Source: Clavelina lepadiformis (taxonomy: Eukaryota; Chordata; Ascidiacea; Aplousobranchia; Clavelinidae). From it: a stretch of DNA of 64,000 nt. The DNA is taken from positions 16,165,856 through 16,229,855 of the forward strand of contig NC_135246.1 of the NCBI RefSeq assembly GCF_947623445.1. Reading direction: 5' to 3'. A program made the position numbers and the translations under genes. The notes beneath the pieces were generated by a model. It worked only from the letters and a program-made list of their open reading frames with translations, ran no database searches and was not told the origin of the DNA. Positions 48,812-61,300 of this stretch are shown here, in pieces. How positions within the stretch are numbered: the first letter of the stretch is position 1; every line of letters begins with the position of its first letter.

Positions 48812-51800
48812 ATGGCTGAATTGAAAGCATACCTTGCTGAAAAAAATAATAAGAAAAGTAGTTCATTTTTGGGAAGCAGCGCTGCATCTGATGGTGAGTC
48901 GGACACAGCTGGTTTGTTGTCATGGGTCCCTACATCTGTCAACATATCAATGCCTTCCGTTTTTGGGAAAAACTCCACTGAAAATACGGAATCATCCTCA
49001 TCATCTTGGCTCGGTGAAGCTAAAAATGACCCATTTTGTCCTTCTTTGGTATGAGTCTGTCTTGTGTTAATGTAAACAAAACTATTGTTTATTCTAGGGG
49101 TAACCAACCTTGTTTATTTCTCCCACCCTTAGAAAACGTTTAACATGTTGTTGAACTTGGCCCCTTACAAGAGTAATGTCTGATATGTTCAATTTTTTTA
49201 AGCAAAAAACAAAAAAGCAAACAAACACCATTAAAACTAAACCATTACCAACACAAGTTTTGTAATAGCTCTGTTTTAACGTACTTTGAGGCCAAACTGT
49301 GTCCCAGTTAACTGAAGTGTAGCCTTCAACTAGCAATAGCTTCATTCTCCTTGGGTGGTCGAATACTTGGGATCTAAATAATTGCCCTTCCTCCAGACTG
49401 GAAAGGATGACACTTTGCAATGACATCTCAGGGGTGGAGGATGCCCAAAGCAGGGCTTTGGAGCCGGAGCTGGAGCCCGGAGCCGGAGCCCCGGAGCCGT
49501 GCATTTTCACCGGAGCTGGAGCCGGAGCTCTTCGTGAAATTCAAATGGAGCAGGAGCTGGAGCCAGTTGTTTGAAACATAGCTCCGGCTCCGATGTATTT
49601 CATAAGATGCTATGCTACTAGTCTACTACTATTGGCTGAATTCACATAATTTAAGAGCAACCCTTCACAAAATTAAGAATTACTGGGGATTGGACAGCAG
49701 AGCAGTCACATGTTCATAGCTGCAACCGATGGTACTGACTACTGACTGACCCATTGAGATAGATATTCCAAATTGAGCGTTCATCCTTAAACCTCAGTTT
49801 GTGACGTAATGGAGCCGGAGCTGGAGCCGGAGCAGTGGTATCAATAAGCTCCGGAGCTGGAGCTGGAGCTAATTTATGATAAAAGAGAGCTCCGGAGCTG
49901 GAGCTGGAGCAATTTAAAATTTACGCCTGCTCCGAAGCCCTGGCCCAAAGTCAAGGTGCAAACTTTAAAGGCAACTTTTTCTTCTAAAGCGAGAAAAAAA
50001 AGCGGAAGAACTGTTAAATCGAATTTTCGTTTTTTAGAAGCAAAGCGAAAATTTGCACTGCCAAGTGGTTAGAGTTGACATTGGGTTGCACAAAATTAAA
50101 ATATTTCATGGTTGAACTTGCCATATTTTTCACAAAGGTCCCTTCCTTAGGTTTTACATCTCCAAAATGGTTCTGGTTGGGAACCCCTCGTTAATTTTAT
50201 CTATATTTTATATATACATACATCATATATTAAAAACACTTTTAAAATATGTTTAACCTTTAATGTCGACATTATGAACTATGTACTCCAGAGAAAATAG
50301 GTGTCGTTTATTTTCTCTTTAAGATAGTAAATTGATTTTCAGGTTTAACAACAAAATTCTCACATTTTGATCTTAGAGTAAGATTAACTTCGTCAGCTTA
50401 AGTTGTAATTGATTTTCTGCTATTCAATAATTCAATATTCGCATACTTTCGATGTTTATACATGGAGACATTGTTGTTAAAAGCATACCAACTAACAAGC
50501 ATTGGCGCCAGATTAGCAAAATCATTGGACGTTTGGCTTGACATCACGGAACTCATTGAACAAAGCAGAGTGCTTCAAAATTGAACATTTGTAGTTTTTT
50601 GACATTTCAAAACGTTTGAAGAACCTACAGCAGACCTAACACTAACAGACCTAACACTTTGAACAAAATGATAAAGTACAGTACATCAGTTTGAAATAGA
50701 ATTATCCTGTTAAAGTAAGTGTGCAAACTGAATGGATTTGGCAGGATAATGCGCCTGGATTCTATTTGGCATCTAGCACAGAGCTTCTCAAACTGTGGGT
50801 CGCAACTCCGTTTGGGGTCGCGAAACAAATTTAATTTTTATACACTGAATTGTTTTTTGATTATTTTTTTTGCGCTTTATTGTTTCCATTACGAGATTCT
50901 TTTATTACTGCAGACTACAGCTACTGTACTTCGGTGGATTGTGTACAGTTGTATGATTTTGCCAGAGACAAAAATACCACTTGAGTTTTGTAATAGGACG
51001 TTTATTGTTTTAACATCATTAACGTGTAGGCTATTTCTCAAGGGGTTGCATAGAAATTTCTTTTCTAAAATGGGGTCGCAGACCAAAAAAGTTTGAGAAG
51101 CCCTGATCTAGCACACAGTGCCTTGGTTGGGGTCAGGATACTGTGTTTGTTTTAGCTTGGCATCTGCACATCATCATAAATTCTAATTGTTTAGTGTACT
51201 TCTTATTCAAAATGTATTATCTAATGATTTGGTTGTTTCGACACTATACTGTATATATTATATTTATAGCTTTCCTATACCTTATGCTTTTTGTTAAATG
51301 CAGAGTCGCACACAAAGATTGTTTGGATTTGCTGGAAGCATTGTTGGTGGTATATTTTGTTTTGCTTTGGCCAGTATGTATGCTCCATTTCTTTTATTAA
51401 AAGCAAGAAAGTTTGCACTGCTCTACAGCCTTGGAAGTATCTTTATGATCAGCAGGTTACAATGTTACTTTTTGTGATTAGTTGTTAGTGTTGTAAATTT
51501 TTCTTTGGTTAGTGAATGAACATCCCATTATGTTTTAATAGCTTTTCATTCCTGTGGGGCCCTTTGAATCATGCCAAACATCTTCTAAGTAAAGATCGTT
51601 TACCTTTCACTATTGCATACTTTGGCTCTCTCTTTGCTACTTTGTATTTTGCGATGTGGCTGAAAAGTTCTACATTTACAGCTATTGCAGCCGTGATACA
51701 AATCATAGCCTTGCTTTGGTGAGCAATCTTTGTTCATACATATTTTTTAATTATTATTATTCTGGTGTGCATAGTGACTTTGAGCTGCCTAATTGTGAAG

Positions 51801-52036
51801 TAGGCAAACTCAAAATTAAAAGCAAGCTTTGAATGTTCTTACAACAAATATATTTGTGATTAAAGTTGGTATATTTGTGAGAATGTGTTTTTCTAGCTTT
51901 TTTGCATGCTTACATGACTTTTTGTTTTAGGTATTTGATAAGCTACATTCCTGGTGGCCAGACTGGTTTAATGTTTATTAGCAAGCTTTTTACGAAAACC
52001 GTTAAGCGAACAGTAAGCAAGTCGATGCCAGTGTGA
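48812..52036 (+). CDS. SFT2D3: SFT2 domain-containing protein, SFT2D3-like (four exons)
   Basis: Multi-pass Golgi membrane protein of the SFT2/Got1 type, linked in yeast to fusion of endosome-derived vesicles with the late Golgi. Exons: 48812-49048, 51304-51455, 51542-51718, 51931-52036; 672 nt, 223 residues, phases closing. The N-terminal 79 residues are hydrophilic and serine-rich (SSSSSWLGEAKNDPFCPSL). Then come the conserved QRLFGFAGSIVGGIFCFALA, the SFT2 block YAPFLLLKARKFALLYSLGS and FLWGPLNHAKHLLSKDRLPF. A further pair of membrane segments ends in WYLISYIPGGQTG. About four transmembrane helices are visible. The ARKFALLYSLGS and long N-terminus fit SFT2D3 better than SFT2D1 or SFT2D2. 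Intron 1 (2.25 kb) holds three hAT-like insertions. A likely AATAAA lies at 52436-52441. Confidence 0.93.
49095..50189. mobile_element. hAT-like element in SFT2D3 intron 1 (host of a nested element)
   Basis: The left end TAGGGGTAACCAACC and right end GGTTGGGAACCCCTC are inverted copies of a CAGGGGTTCCCAACC-type hAT terminus. The flanks GTTTATTC (49087-49094) and GTTAATTT (50190-50197) match at 6 of 8 positions. No transposase. The second, better preserved element at 49451-49942 lies inside it, so this one is older. Confidence 0.68.
49451..49942. mobile_element. hAT-like MITE built of GGAGCY repeats, nested
   Basis: Termini CAGGGCTTTGGAGC and GCTCCGAAGCCCTG are inverted repeats, and the flanks carry a perfect 8-bp duplication GCCCAAAG (49443-49450 and 49943-49950). 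Both ends are made of short tandem GGAGCC/GGAGCT units, with further clusters near 49810-49910, so each end can fold on itself. It has no coding capacity, and its GC content is far above its surroundings. Confidence 0.9.
50779..51105. mobile_element. hAT-like MITE with GGGTCGC subterminal motif, SFT2D3 intron 1
   Basis: Termini CAGAGCTTCTCAAACTG and GTTTGAGAAGCCCTG are flanked by a perfect 8-bp duplication ATCTAGCA (50771-50778 and 51106-51113). The subterminal GTGGGTCGCAACTCC / GGGGTCGCAGACC pair is typical of hAT MITE families in many animals. At 327 bp it has no coding capacity and ends about 0.2 kb upstream of SFT2D3 exon 2. Confidence 0.92.
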
Positions 52037-55000
52037 CACATTTTGACTGCAAAACTGTGAAAACAGAGGAAGTGCAATTGAATTCAATGTTTTTCTGTTA
52101 GGGATTGCCTGCTATGGAAAATGAAGAACGTTGAAAGGCTGAATTACGTTTTTACAACTTTATGGCTGCCCCTGCTTCAAGATAATCTTTTCATATTTGC
52201 TTGCTTTTATTTTGGTGTGAGAGGTTTGTTTCAAATTATGAAGTCGATAATCATGGTTTGTCATAATATACTTCATGCCACCATCAAATATTTGTCGAAA
52301 TATTTTGTAACTGGATTTACCCTTTTTAGCCAAGTGAACATACCACTTAAATTTACGGAGAGTCAAACAAATTTGTGGTGTGGATTCCAGTTCATCATCA
52401 TTCTTAATTTTCGTCAATAGCGCAGTGGGGACCAAAATAAATGCAGTTGTTGTTAGCCAGCACTAATACTTGTGGGGATGCACGAAAATAATAATGAAAA
52501 TATCTTGCTGACAGCAACAAGCACAATCATTTTTAAAACCCAAAATCAAAAAAGTATAACAGTTATAGATTCATGTTTTGGTGAATATCACATGTTTCGT
52601 TGTATATTTTCTTTTAAATTTTGTTTTATTTTATTATTTATTTCATTACCTGTGGTGCTGTGTTTCATATTGCTATTTTTGTTAATTTTTCTCGTTTGTC
52701 TATATTTGGAATTGTGTATGTTTGTACGTTCTCCTATCAGCAATGAAATATACTCTGGAAAGTGATCAGTTTATGACGGTTACCAATACATGATATAGAT
52801 AGGTTCGCTTTTAATCAATTCTTGGGGATTCAGCTGAACAGCAATCCACAACACCTTTCTAGGAAGTATGTCTGAAACAGAATTCCATGTTAAAAGGTTT
52901 TTACACTTTGCCGCACGTGGGCAGCATAGGGTTTCTACGCCCCAGGTTTTGAACTGGGAAAAGTTGACAACTCATTAGAAATCCTTTCGCTCGCAGATAT
53001 GTGACACGACATGTCTGTATGAAGAAACCATGTCTGTATGACCTGTCAAAGAACGAATAGATGTTATCGAGAACAACTTTGACCATCGTAAAACCAAGCA
53101 GGTATGGTCGAAATGTTTCTATGCTCAAGACATGTACAGTATTAGCAATAACGGCGGTAGCAGGTCAACCAAGATTTTAGAAAATTAACCATCAAGTTAG
53201 GAAATTTCGGCGGAAAATACTGTTTAAATTTCGTGACCTGGATTTAGCGTTTAAGCAGTTTATAAGCATGTAAACAATTTTAAACACAAAGAATGCTTTG
53301 ACGTGTCGTACGGCCCATAACAATGGTTTTTCTGGTATGCCAACGCGACTGCATTGTGACAACATCATAATCTTGAAAAGGCCGCATTTTTTTGCGTTCT
53401 AATCCTTGATAGTCATCTACGAATAATGGTGGCGATGTTTTCACATCAAACAGTGTTTTGCAACAGGCCTCAAAAAATTATACATTATCTCGTCTACTTT
53501 ATCCACCAAAATCCTCGCATAAAGATAAACTTGCAAAGATGCTACGTTCTTCTGCATCTTCAGACTTGATTCATTGATGTTAGAGTTTAATGGAAATTTA
53601 AATCTTTACATAAAAACAAAAGTAAAGTATTAAAATCTTGTAACATAGTGTTCTCACATTCCAAAACCTGCTATAATATAACATTTTGCATAAAGTTAAA
53701 CTCTTGCTTCAGGCATTGCCGACTTCCAAGAATTTGTTTTTTTTTCTAACAAAGGTCTTGTCAGTTGTTAGGCATGTTGCAAAACGCACATCACAAAGTT
53801 CTTGTAACAAGTGATTGCCATTAGCCGATAATCCAAAGCCGAAAAATGCGTGCAAATCCACTTATCTGGTAAAACCACGTTATCAACGCATGATGGCCGA
53901 CAGAATCAAGACATTGCAACTTCTGAATTCCCAAACCTGCTCGTGATAGTGTTTGTGTTTTGTTAAAACCATCAACCAGGCCGAGAGACCATAAAACCAC
54001 TTGTTTTTCAGCCATTACTAAAATCATACCGTGCTTATGGTTAGGTTTTATATGAGATTATTTTTTACTTTTTTGATCTTGTGATTGCAGTAATTGTGCA
54101 AAAACACTCCACCGGCATCTAAATAAACTTTTTACGTATACACGACAGGCCAAATCAACGGCGTAAGGGCTTTACCGAAAGAAGTGTGAGGGTATATAGT
54201 TGAAACAAAGGCACACCCATTCGCTGTTGGTAGAACGTCTTGTACGAAGCGTTTTTTGAACTTAATGTACATAGAGGTTTCCTTTAAACTTACGGTACTA
54301 ACGTTGGTGTATGGTATGGTTTCATAACTTTTTTCCACGGACTGAGAAAGGTCTTTGCGCGACTTAACTGAGCAATGTTTCCTCATTGCTCATTCCGATA
54401 GACACAACATTTGCATAATTGTTTTCTTGATTTTTTGTATCATATCGAACCGAACATGCCCGAATTTGTAACTGTTTTTCAGAACCACTGAACAAGAGCA
54501 GGCGTCGTTAATGCTTTGCCTGAGGACATTACAACGGTAGCGCCACTGGGTATCGAACAGGGGCTGCATTATTGTGAGCCCAGTGAAGAAATAATAGATG
54601 GTCGTTAAGGTTTGAGACGAGTTAAATTTTGTCATCATTATGTGACAATTTCCTTCTTTTTTTCTAATAGTGCGAAAATGCGTCCGGTGTGCATCAATGG
54701 TTACCAGCAATTTGCGGTCGTCAATTCATCAAAGAATGTGTCACAGACTTTTGTGCTTCTATTTCCAACTTGTTATTGCTTGGGATATTTCTTCGCTTTA
54801 CGGGGAGATTCCCGCCGCAGGCAATTTGTCAACCGCCATTTTTTAATACGTTTAATATTACCGCAACGCTATGATAAAATGCAAACGACGGATTTTAATA
54901 ACTGTTAGCGAACGTGGCAGTAAAATTGCGGTGATTTAATACGCATGAAAAAACTATTTGTAAAAGATTAAATGACCTTAAAGAAATAATTAATCAATTC

Positions 55001-55335
55001 TCCATTCGCGATCAAATGGACCAAATGCTTCAGGCACTATGTATTGGACAAGTAAAGCTAACGGCAGTTTTTCTCGCGGAACATCAAATAAGGGAAAAAG
55101 TCTGCGATCTTCGTACAAAGAAACAGATTCTATGGCAGCGCGATTGGGTTAATAATCGTGTTCGACGCGTTAGGCAGCGAAGGTTTCTTGTAGTTGGAGA
55201 GAATATGTTTAATAGAGTTATTTGTATTGCGGCTCGATATGACGTTTGTAGAGAATAAGTTATAAATTCGACGAATCTTTTCTGTGCATTTGCAGGTATC
55301 TCAGTACAAAGGGAAATTTCAGATACATTGTGATT
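52037..55335. other. Region between SFT2D3 and the vWA gene
   Basis: About 3.3 kb. The first 0.4 kb should be SFT2D3 3' UTR (AATAAA at 52436-52441). An 81-codon plus-strand frame at 55016-55258 (MDQMLQALCIGQVKL start, RDWVNNRVRRVRQRR in the middle) is Arg-rich and faintly recalls the N-terminus of Harbinger-type transposases. I cannot support that assignment, and it may simply lie in the 5' flank of the vWA gene. No other candidate. Confidence 0.4.
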
Positions 55336-58300
55336 ATGGCTACAGCGGTTTTAGAAAGTTTAATTTTCTTTTGGATTATTTTGAGTAAGTTATCTCCTGA
55401 TAAAAACTGTTAAAATGTTTATAACGTTTTACAGAGTACTGCATTATTTTGTTGGAACAAGCAAGCATGAACCCGCGAATACAATTCAACGGTTGCGTGT
55501 TTTTGCCGATATTCAAAATTGTGTGACGATCATTAGTATTAATTTTTTGGGGGAAAATCTCTAAAAATGTTTTATGTATTTTTTTAAATTATGGCCAATT
55601 TATAAAGCATGGCACGTTTATACACCAATTTTTATAAAACTTCTTACCGAGATATCTTAAGATGTTTTTCCACAAAAATTAAGTGGATTTAGCTAACCAT
55701 AAATATGCCTCTAATCAACAAATTACTTTCCTTTTAACGGTTTGCTTGATGATCAGCCGCAAACGGAAATCCGGTTGATCCCATGGGCACTTCAGCAGAC
55801 TCCATAAACACCGGACGCGCTGGAATAACCTTCATGCTTGGCAAATGCCCAGCAACTCATTATTACGAAAAAGCTCAAAACTGCAGCCATGAGTTCTTCG
55901 AAAATCTACGTCACGGTTCAAGAAGAGAAGTTAATTGCACGTAAGTGATCATGTTCTTCAAACTTTTGTGGTCTTGATGGTTGTAGATTTTATTGAGCTT
56001 ATTCAATTATTCTCAATTTTTTATCACTTTGTCTTATGACAAAAATTGTCATTATGCTTTTTCATAATTAAAATCTGGCTGTTTTTCCCGACCTTTTCTA
56101 TATTAATTTCATTTTCATCGTCTGATGAGCTTATAACAGTTAATCTGACAAGCAATCCCATTAACTTGTGGTTTGGAAACAAAAATTTCATTTGGTTCTG
56201 GTTTTCGTTGTTTACCACGTTATTGAAATTTTCCGAATCTATGTGAGGACCGACCGCGCTCTATAATATCTTGTTTTCCGTCATTTATCTATTTTTTCCT
56301 GTTTCGCTCTGGGTAGCACATGACAGGCTATAAAGTTACGCAACTTTAGATTTTTTTGTATAAGGGAGATGTCCTTTTCTGACAAGTTTTGGCGCCTCCT
56401 AAAATAAACTTGATTTCGGCAATTGTGACGTCACCACCCGTTTCCAAAAAATCCTTTTGGCCATGATTTTAAGCTGCATTGGTTCTGTGTAAACGTGACT
56501 GCTAATGAGTTCGCAAAACTAAACGGTTCCGTTGTTTACGTAGGATTTATTAGAAAAGGATGTTTAGGCTTCGTAAAAATCATAACAGCTTATAACGACA
56601 CACCTAGGTTTTGCTGGGAGTTTTCTGGGATATTATAACCAAACACAACGAACTTTCTGTAGAGCTGTATAATGTTCTTTTGGGACCATTTTCTGTTACC
56701 CAAAGCAATGAATACAGATTTTATATTTTTTACATTTAACGTTGTGTAAGGTTTACTTGACAAACCTTGTTGATGCACAATAATAGAGTTATAAGTTATG
56801 AGGGCTACATAGGTGTATTGACCACACGAATTTAATTCTTTTCTTTGGCCATATAAGAACGAGGATAGTTACAGCCAATTACACGTACTTTGGTACCTAT
56901 ATACTAATCTGTGCTGCTTACTTTTTAACCGCACTGCTGCCATTCTACTGCAATCATTTTTCATTTTCAGATAAACAATAATCTTTTACCAATTAATGCC
57001 TCCAAGTCCCAAGTCCCGTCACCACAATTCCTTATTTATTTACAAGGCGCTTTCAGTGCGGTGAGTGAGGTGAGTCAGCTCTTAACGCACGAAACCTCAG
57101 TAAAAACGAGCAGGCGCTTTTATATCAATAACCAAATGGTTACATCACTGGGGTCAGTTCAAACTGTATAGTTTGAAAAATTACCTAAATGGAAAAAACT
57201 CACGTATCTTTTCTATTGTTAACTCAATATGCTGTTTGCCTTATTCTCATCAGTGATGAACACATTCCAGTATTTATGGTTTTATTTCCGTGACGATATT
57301 ATTTCGTTGAATGAATTAATATTTGTGCCCATCAAAGTACGACAACGGGGGCAAATAATTTTAAATATAAGAGGTATTTTTACAGCGTATATTTTGCCGA
57401 GAAACCTTTCACTAGAGTGACTAGATTATCGACCTTCAACATTTTCCTTATCTGGAAGTTTTGCTTGTTTTCTGTAACATTTTTCCCGATTAACAACTGA
57501 TAAAGCCGATAATAGTAGATGAGATCATAATGCCTGCCGGAGATTTTAAGCCTGCACAGAGACACAATAAATTTGAAGATTTTATGCTCTAAAATCATGT
57601 ATAAAGAGTTAAGCGTTAAATTTTTGAGGTTTCAAACGTAAAGCAAATTACGTTTAATTTTATTCTGGCCGCAAACGCAAAGTTGAATAGATATCTGATT
57701 AAGCTGTCACCAGCGCACAAAGGGATAAACAAATCCTTTTGTGTCATCATAATGCCTTCAGGGGGAGAACACTTGTTAAAAATTTTCAGTGGAATGTCGA
57801 AAAGTGTTTTCAGAAAATGACGATTATGTAAGATGGCGTCTAATTTTCAAAGACATTGAAAATGGTCGTCCAAAGGACACATACATTGCAAGTTATGGTC
57901 GTAAGTTATCTACCGCTTTGCGTCATGTAATTGGCTAAACATTTTTCACCAAAAGTTTACGTTGAAATATAACTTTCTCTGTTCTTTGAGTTTGTTTGTA
58001 TATATGGATCGCCGATATATTGAGTAACCCTAGACGGTAATTTATCGACCATTGTAAATGAAAACACGTAATTTCGACTCGGGACTTTTCGGTGTACGTA
58101 GCTATATGCGTACCTATGTCGCTTGAGTCACGTTGGTGAGTTTTTGTGCTGACCAACCGGCAGTTGTCCAAACTTGCAAATGCTCCCAAGTAGATCAAAA
58201 AAACGTTTGCGTCGATTAAAGAACAGTAAAAAGTTGGTATTTTTAATAATCACAACTGATGTTGTAAAAAGTTTGAGTGCAAAGAAGTTTTATAAGACAC

Positions 58301-61300
58301 AGCACCTCGCTTTCTTTAATTGATTCATTCCACTCATCACATTTGCGAATTTCTAGACGTATGCCTATGTCATGGCTATGGCCATAAAGTTTGCAGCGAC
58401 AAATTCGGTATCTTTTCCTAACTTATGCAAAGAAAGTATACACAGTATACAGTAGTTGGCAAACTTTCGACCCAGTATAAGTCTATAATGCATCTACCAA
58501 CTGTATAATTCATGTACAATCTAAAGTCTATGTACTTTTAGCACGGAAGTGAAAAACATGCCGATGGCATCACTTAACGCAAATGCAGCAGTTTACAGAG
58601 ATATTACAGACAATACTTTGCCAAATATTGTCAAACAAACAAGTATAGTAAACGTAAAATTTTGAGTTAGATAATTCTCTGAGTATCGGATCGGTATCAC
58701 TAATTCTCCGGATCTATGCTGCAGCAACGTCTAACTTAAATATGTTCACCTTACCTCAACCGTCCAATTATTATGGGTTCCTCCCTATACCTCATATAAT
58801 TCCTTCATACCAGAATAATTCAAACCGCTTAATAAGAATCCTGTACCCTGTACCCTGTACCCTGTACCCTGTACCCTGTACCCTGTACCCTGTACCCTGT
58901 ACCCTGTACCCTGTACCCTGTACCCTGTACCCTGTACCCTGTACCCTGTACCCTGTACCCTGTACCCTGTACCCTGTACCCTGTACCCTGTACCCTGTAC
59001 CCTGTACCCTGTACCCTGTACCCTGTAACGTAATTTCAGCGATTTATTGAAATTTATTCAAAACTGCGTCATGTTCCCAAATCTAACCAAAGGTCTCGAT
59101 ACTTTTAGATGTCGGAATTATATGTAGTCAAATTTCATTGTTGTATTTTAATATCTCTTATATGTGTATCTTTACGAATTATAAATGGTACAGGTAGCCG
59201 ATATGTGTTCTAATTTTAATAACGTTACGAAATTGTTTAGGGAGAAGTATATAATTTTGAGAAGTTGTATGCTGAAAACGTTCCATGAATGCATGAGAGA
59301 TTCCCGGCTGGGTAATTGGATATCGGACAATCTTCGGCAAACTCTCGTCAGAAATTACCTTACGTTTTTCGGTAAGTTCCATAATCTTTTCTTGCAGGTG
59401 TCAAAAAATAGCTAAAAAATCATCCATTCTATCGTTATTTAACTTTGCACGATAGCTTTTAAAGTGTTTCAAATAGTCCTAAAACCATTGTAATTCTTAA
59501 ATATGTTGACTTTTGACGTCTTATTATAAGCTATAAAGGCTTCATTTCCCTTTTTAATATCTGCACATTATTCAGGCAACAGGCACCTATGGTGTGACCG
59601 AGGAGGGTTGGACGTACCCAAATACCAGCATGCAGGTACTAATTGTGATTCTATCTACCCTTATGCTGCCAGAGAGTGTGTCGCCACCTATCAGCTGGTT
59701 TTCAACTCCAGGTCTTCGTTGAAGAGACTTTGCCGGTAAATTCGGCTATATGAATATAGCCTAGAAGTTATGAATTTACAGTTTTATTTACCCGTGAGCA
59801 ATTTTGTTATACTTAGTCGCATTTAGTTGCTTTGGGAATTGTGAATAATTTAATTTGGCTTCTGATATTCAGTTTTTTGAGAAATTTCTTTCTTAACTTA
59901 TAATTGGAAGTCAAGTTAAAGCGCGAATAATACGTTATAAATTTTCTTTAAAAGCTCGGGTTAAAATTGGTCATTTGTGCACTCAGTGAATACAACAAAG
60001 CAAGAACGTGCCTGCAAAGAAACCTGGTCACTCACTGCAGCTTCAGCAGACGAGAATTATTTCAGATGGTTGAGCAGTCTATCGAAGCCGAAGTGAACTT
60101 CCAGCCATTCTGTCAGATTCCTATAAAGAACCCTCTCAGCACTTTGGAGGATCTATTGCGGGATAGTAAGTCTTATGATACGTTGATATCGCAAATTAAA
60201 AGCTTACAATGAAATTGTTTAATTGGTATGCGACATAACTTTGCGCGCCCGTAACAATTTAGCATTCATTATTAGTTTAAATAAATTTGCAGGTTTTGAT
60301 AGACAACTTCCTCCCCGCAATTTAAGTTCTTTTTTTGAGATAATAATTGGTTTTACGCGTTTCGCCATTAATTTAGCCTTTTCATATTTAAGTACGAGGG
60401 TATAGTACAGACAAACAGACAAGAGAGTATAGACAAACTTCACAATCACATTAATATTTCCAGATATGATTTCTATGTTTGGAAAGATGGTGACTGATTG
60501 AAGTTTCAAATACGGTAGTTGACGTTTGTTATAAACATTTGGCAGAAACATCGACAGCTACATTAATCCAATAAACATAGGCAAGATGATGACTGGCAAG
60601 CCTTGCTAAGTCAAGAATGTTTATCGTCAAAAGGCCTTTTTTAAAACAAAAGATGGGTTTGGTCTAGCATTTGATCCTGGTTTAGTCAGTTAAAAATATC
60701 TAAGCTCGTCGTCATCCGGAAAAACGTCTGCAGCTGACAAATTTCCTGGTTTTAAACTTTTGATAGAAAATATGTAACTCCACTTCTCCTATTTTCTACG
60801 CTCCCATTTTACGTTACACTTGTGGGTAGGGTCGTTGCTTTTACGGTTATGACGTAATGCAAAATTAAAATCTAACAGCAAGTCGTAACAATACACCTTT
60901 GTTGCATGTAAAATGAAATTGGCCAGTTAGGCAAGTGGGAAATAGATAAAGCGATTTTAGATGACAGATATTTGATAGTGCCAATTAAGTGCGGCAAATA
61001 ACGGACATTATCGGAGACATCGACTCTCTAGCTGGCAAAATTATGAAGTTTTAGCTATTTTTAATCATTTTGTTATTTTAGGTATTTATATCTTCAGCAT
61101 CAAGTTTATAATAATCGTTTTCAATTTCGTAAATACAATTTTTAAGATGTTGCTTAATTTTGTTGTTTTGACACCAGCAGCTTTTGTTTCCCGTTAAAGT
61201 TTACTTTGGTCCACAAAGAAACTATTTGATGTATTAGTTGTATTTATAAATATTGGTTTTAGCCTAACTGTAATTGTTATAAACTTGACATAAACATATA

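Noticed and set aside
55016..55258. 81-codon plus-strand frame with an Arg-rich segment, considered as a Harbinger transposase remnant or a 5' exon of the vWA gene
   Set aside because: It ends in a stop before the signal-peptide ATG, and similarity to Harbinger proteins is too faint to claim.
56046..56246. Open frame in the second vWA-gene intron, tested as the missing exon
   Set aside because: Candidate splice acceptors give an immediate stop in the required phase; the 14-nt micro-exon at 57047-57060 solves the phase instead.
57229..57420. Second candidate for the missing vWA-gene exon
   Set aside because: Its acceptor would need phase 1 entry, but exon 2 ends in phase 2; the joined frame hits a stop.
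58742..59050. 102-codon open frame made of a repeated LYPVPCT-like peptide
   Set aside because: It is the translation of the CCCTGTA minisatellite; any frame through a 7-bp repeat without stop words is open. It lies inside an intron.
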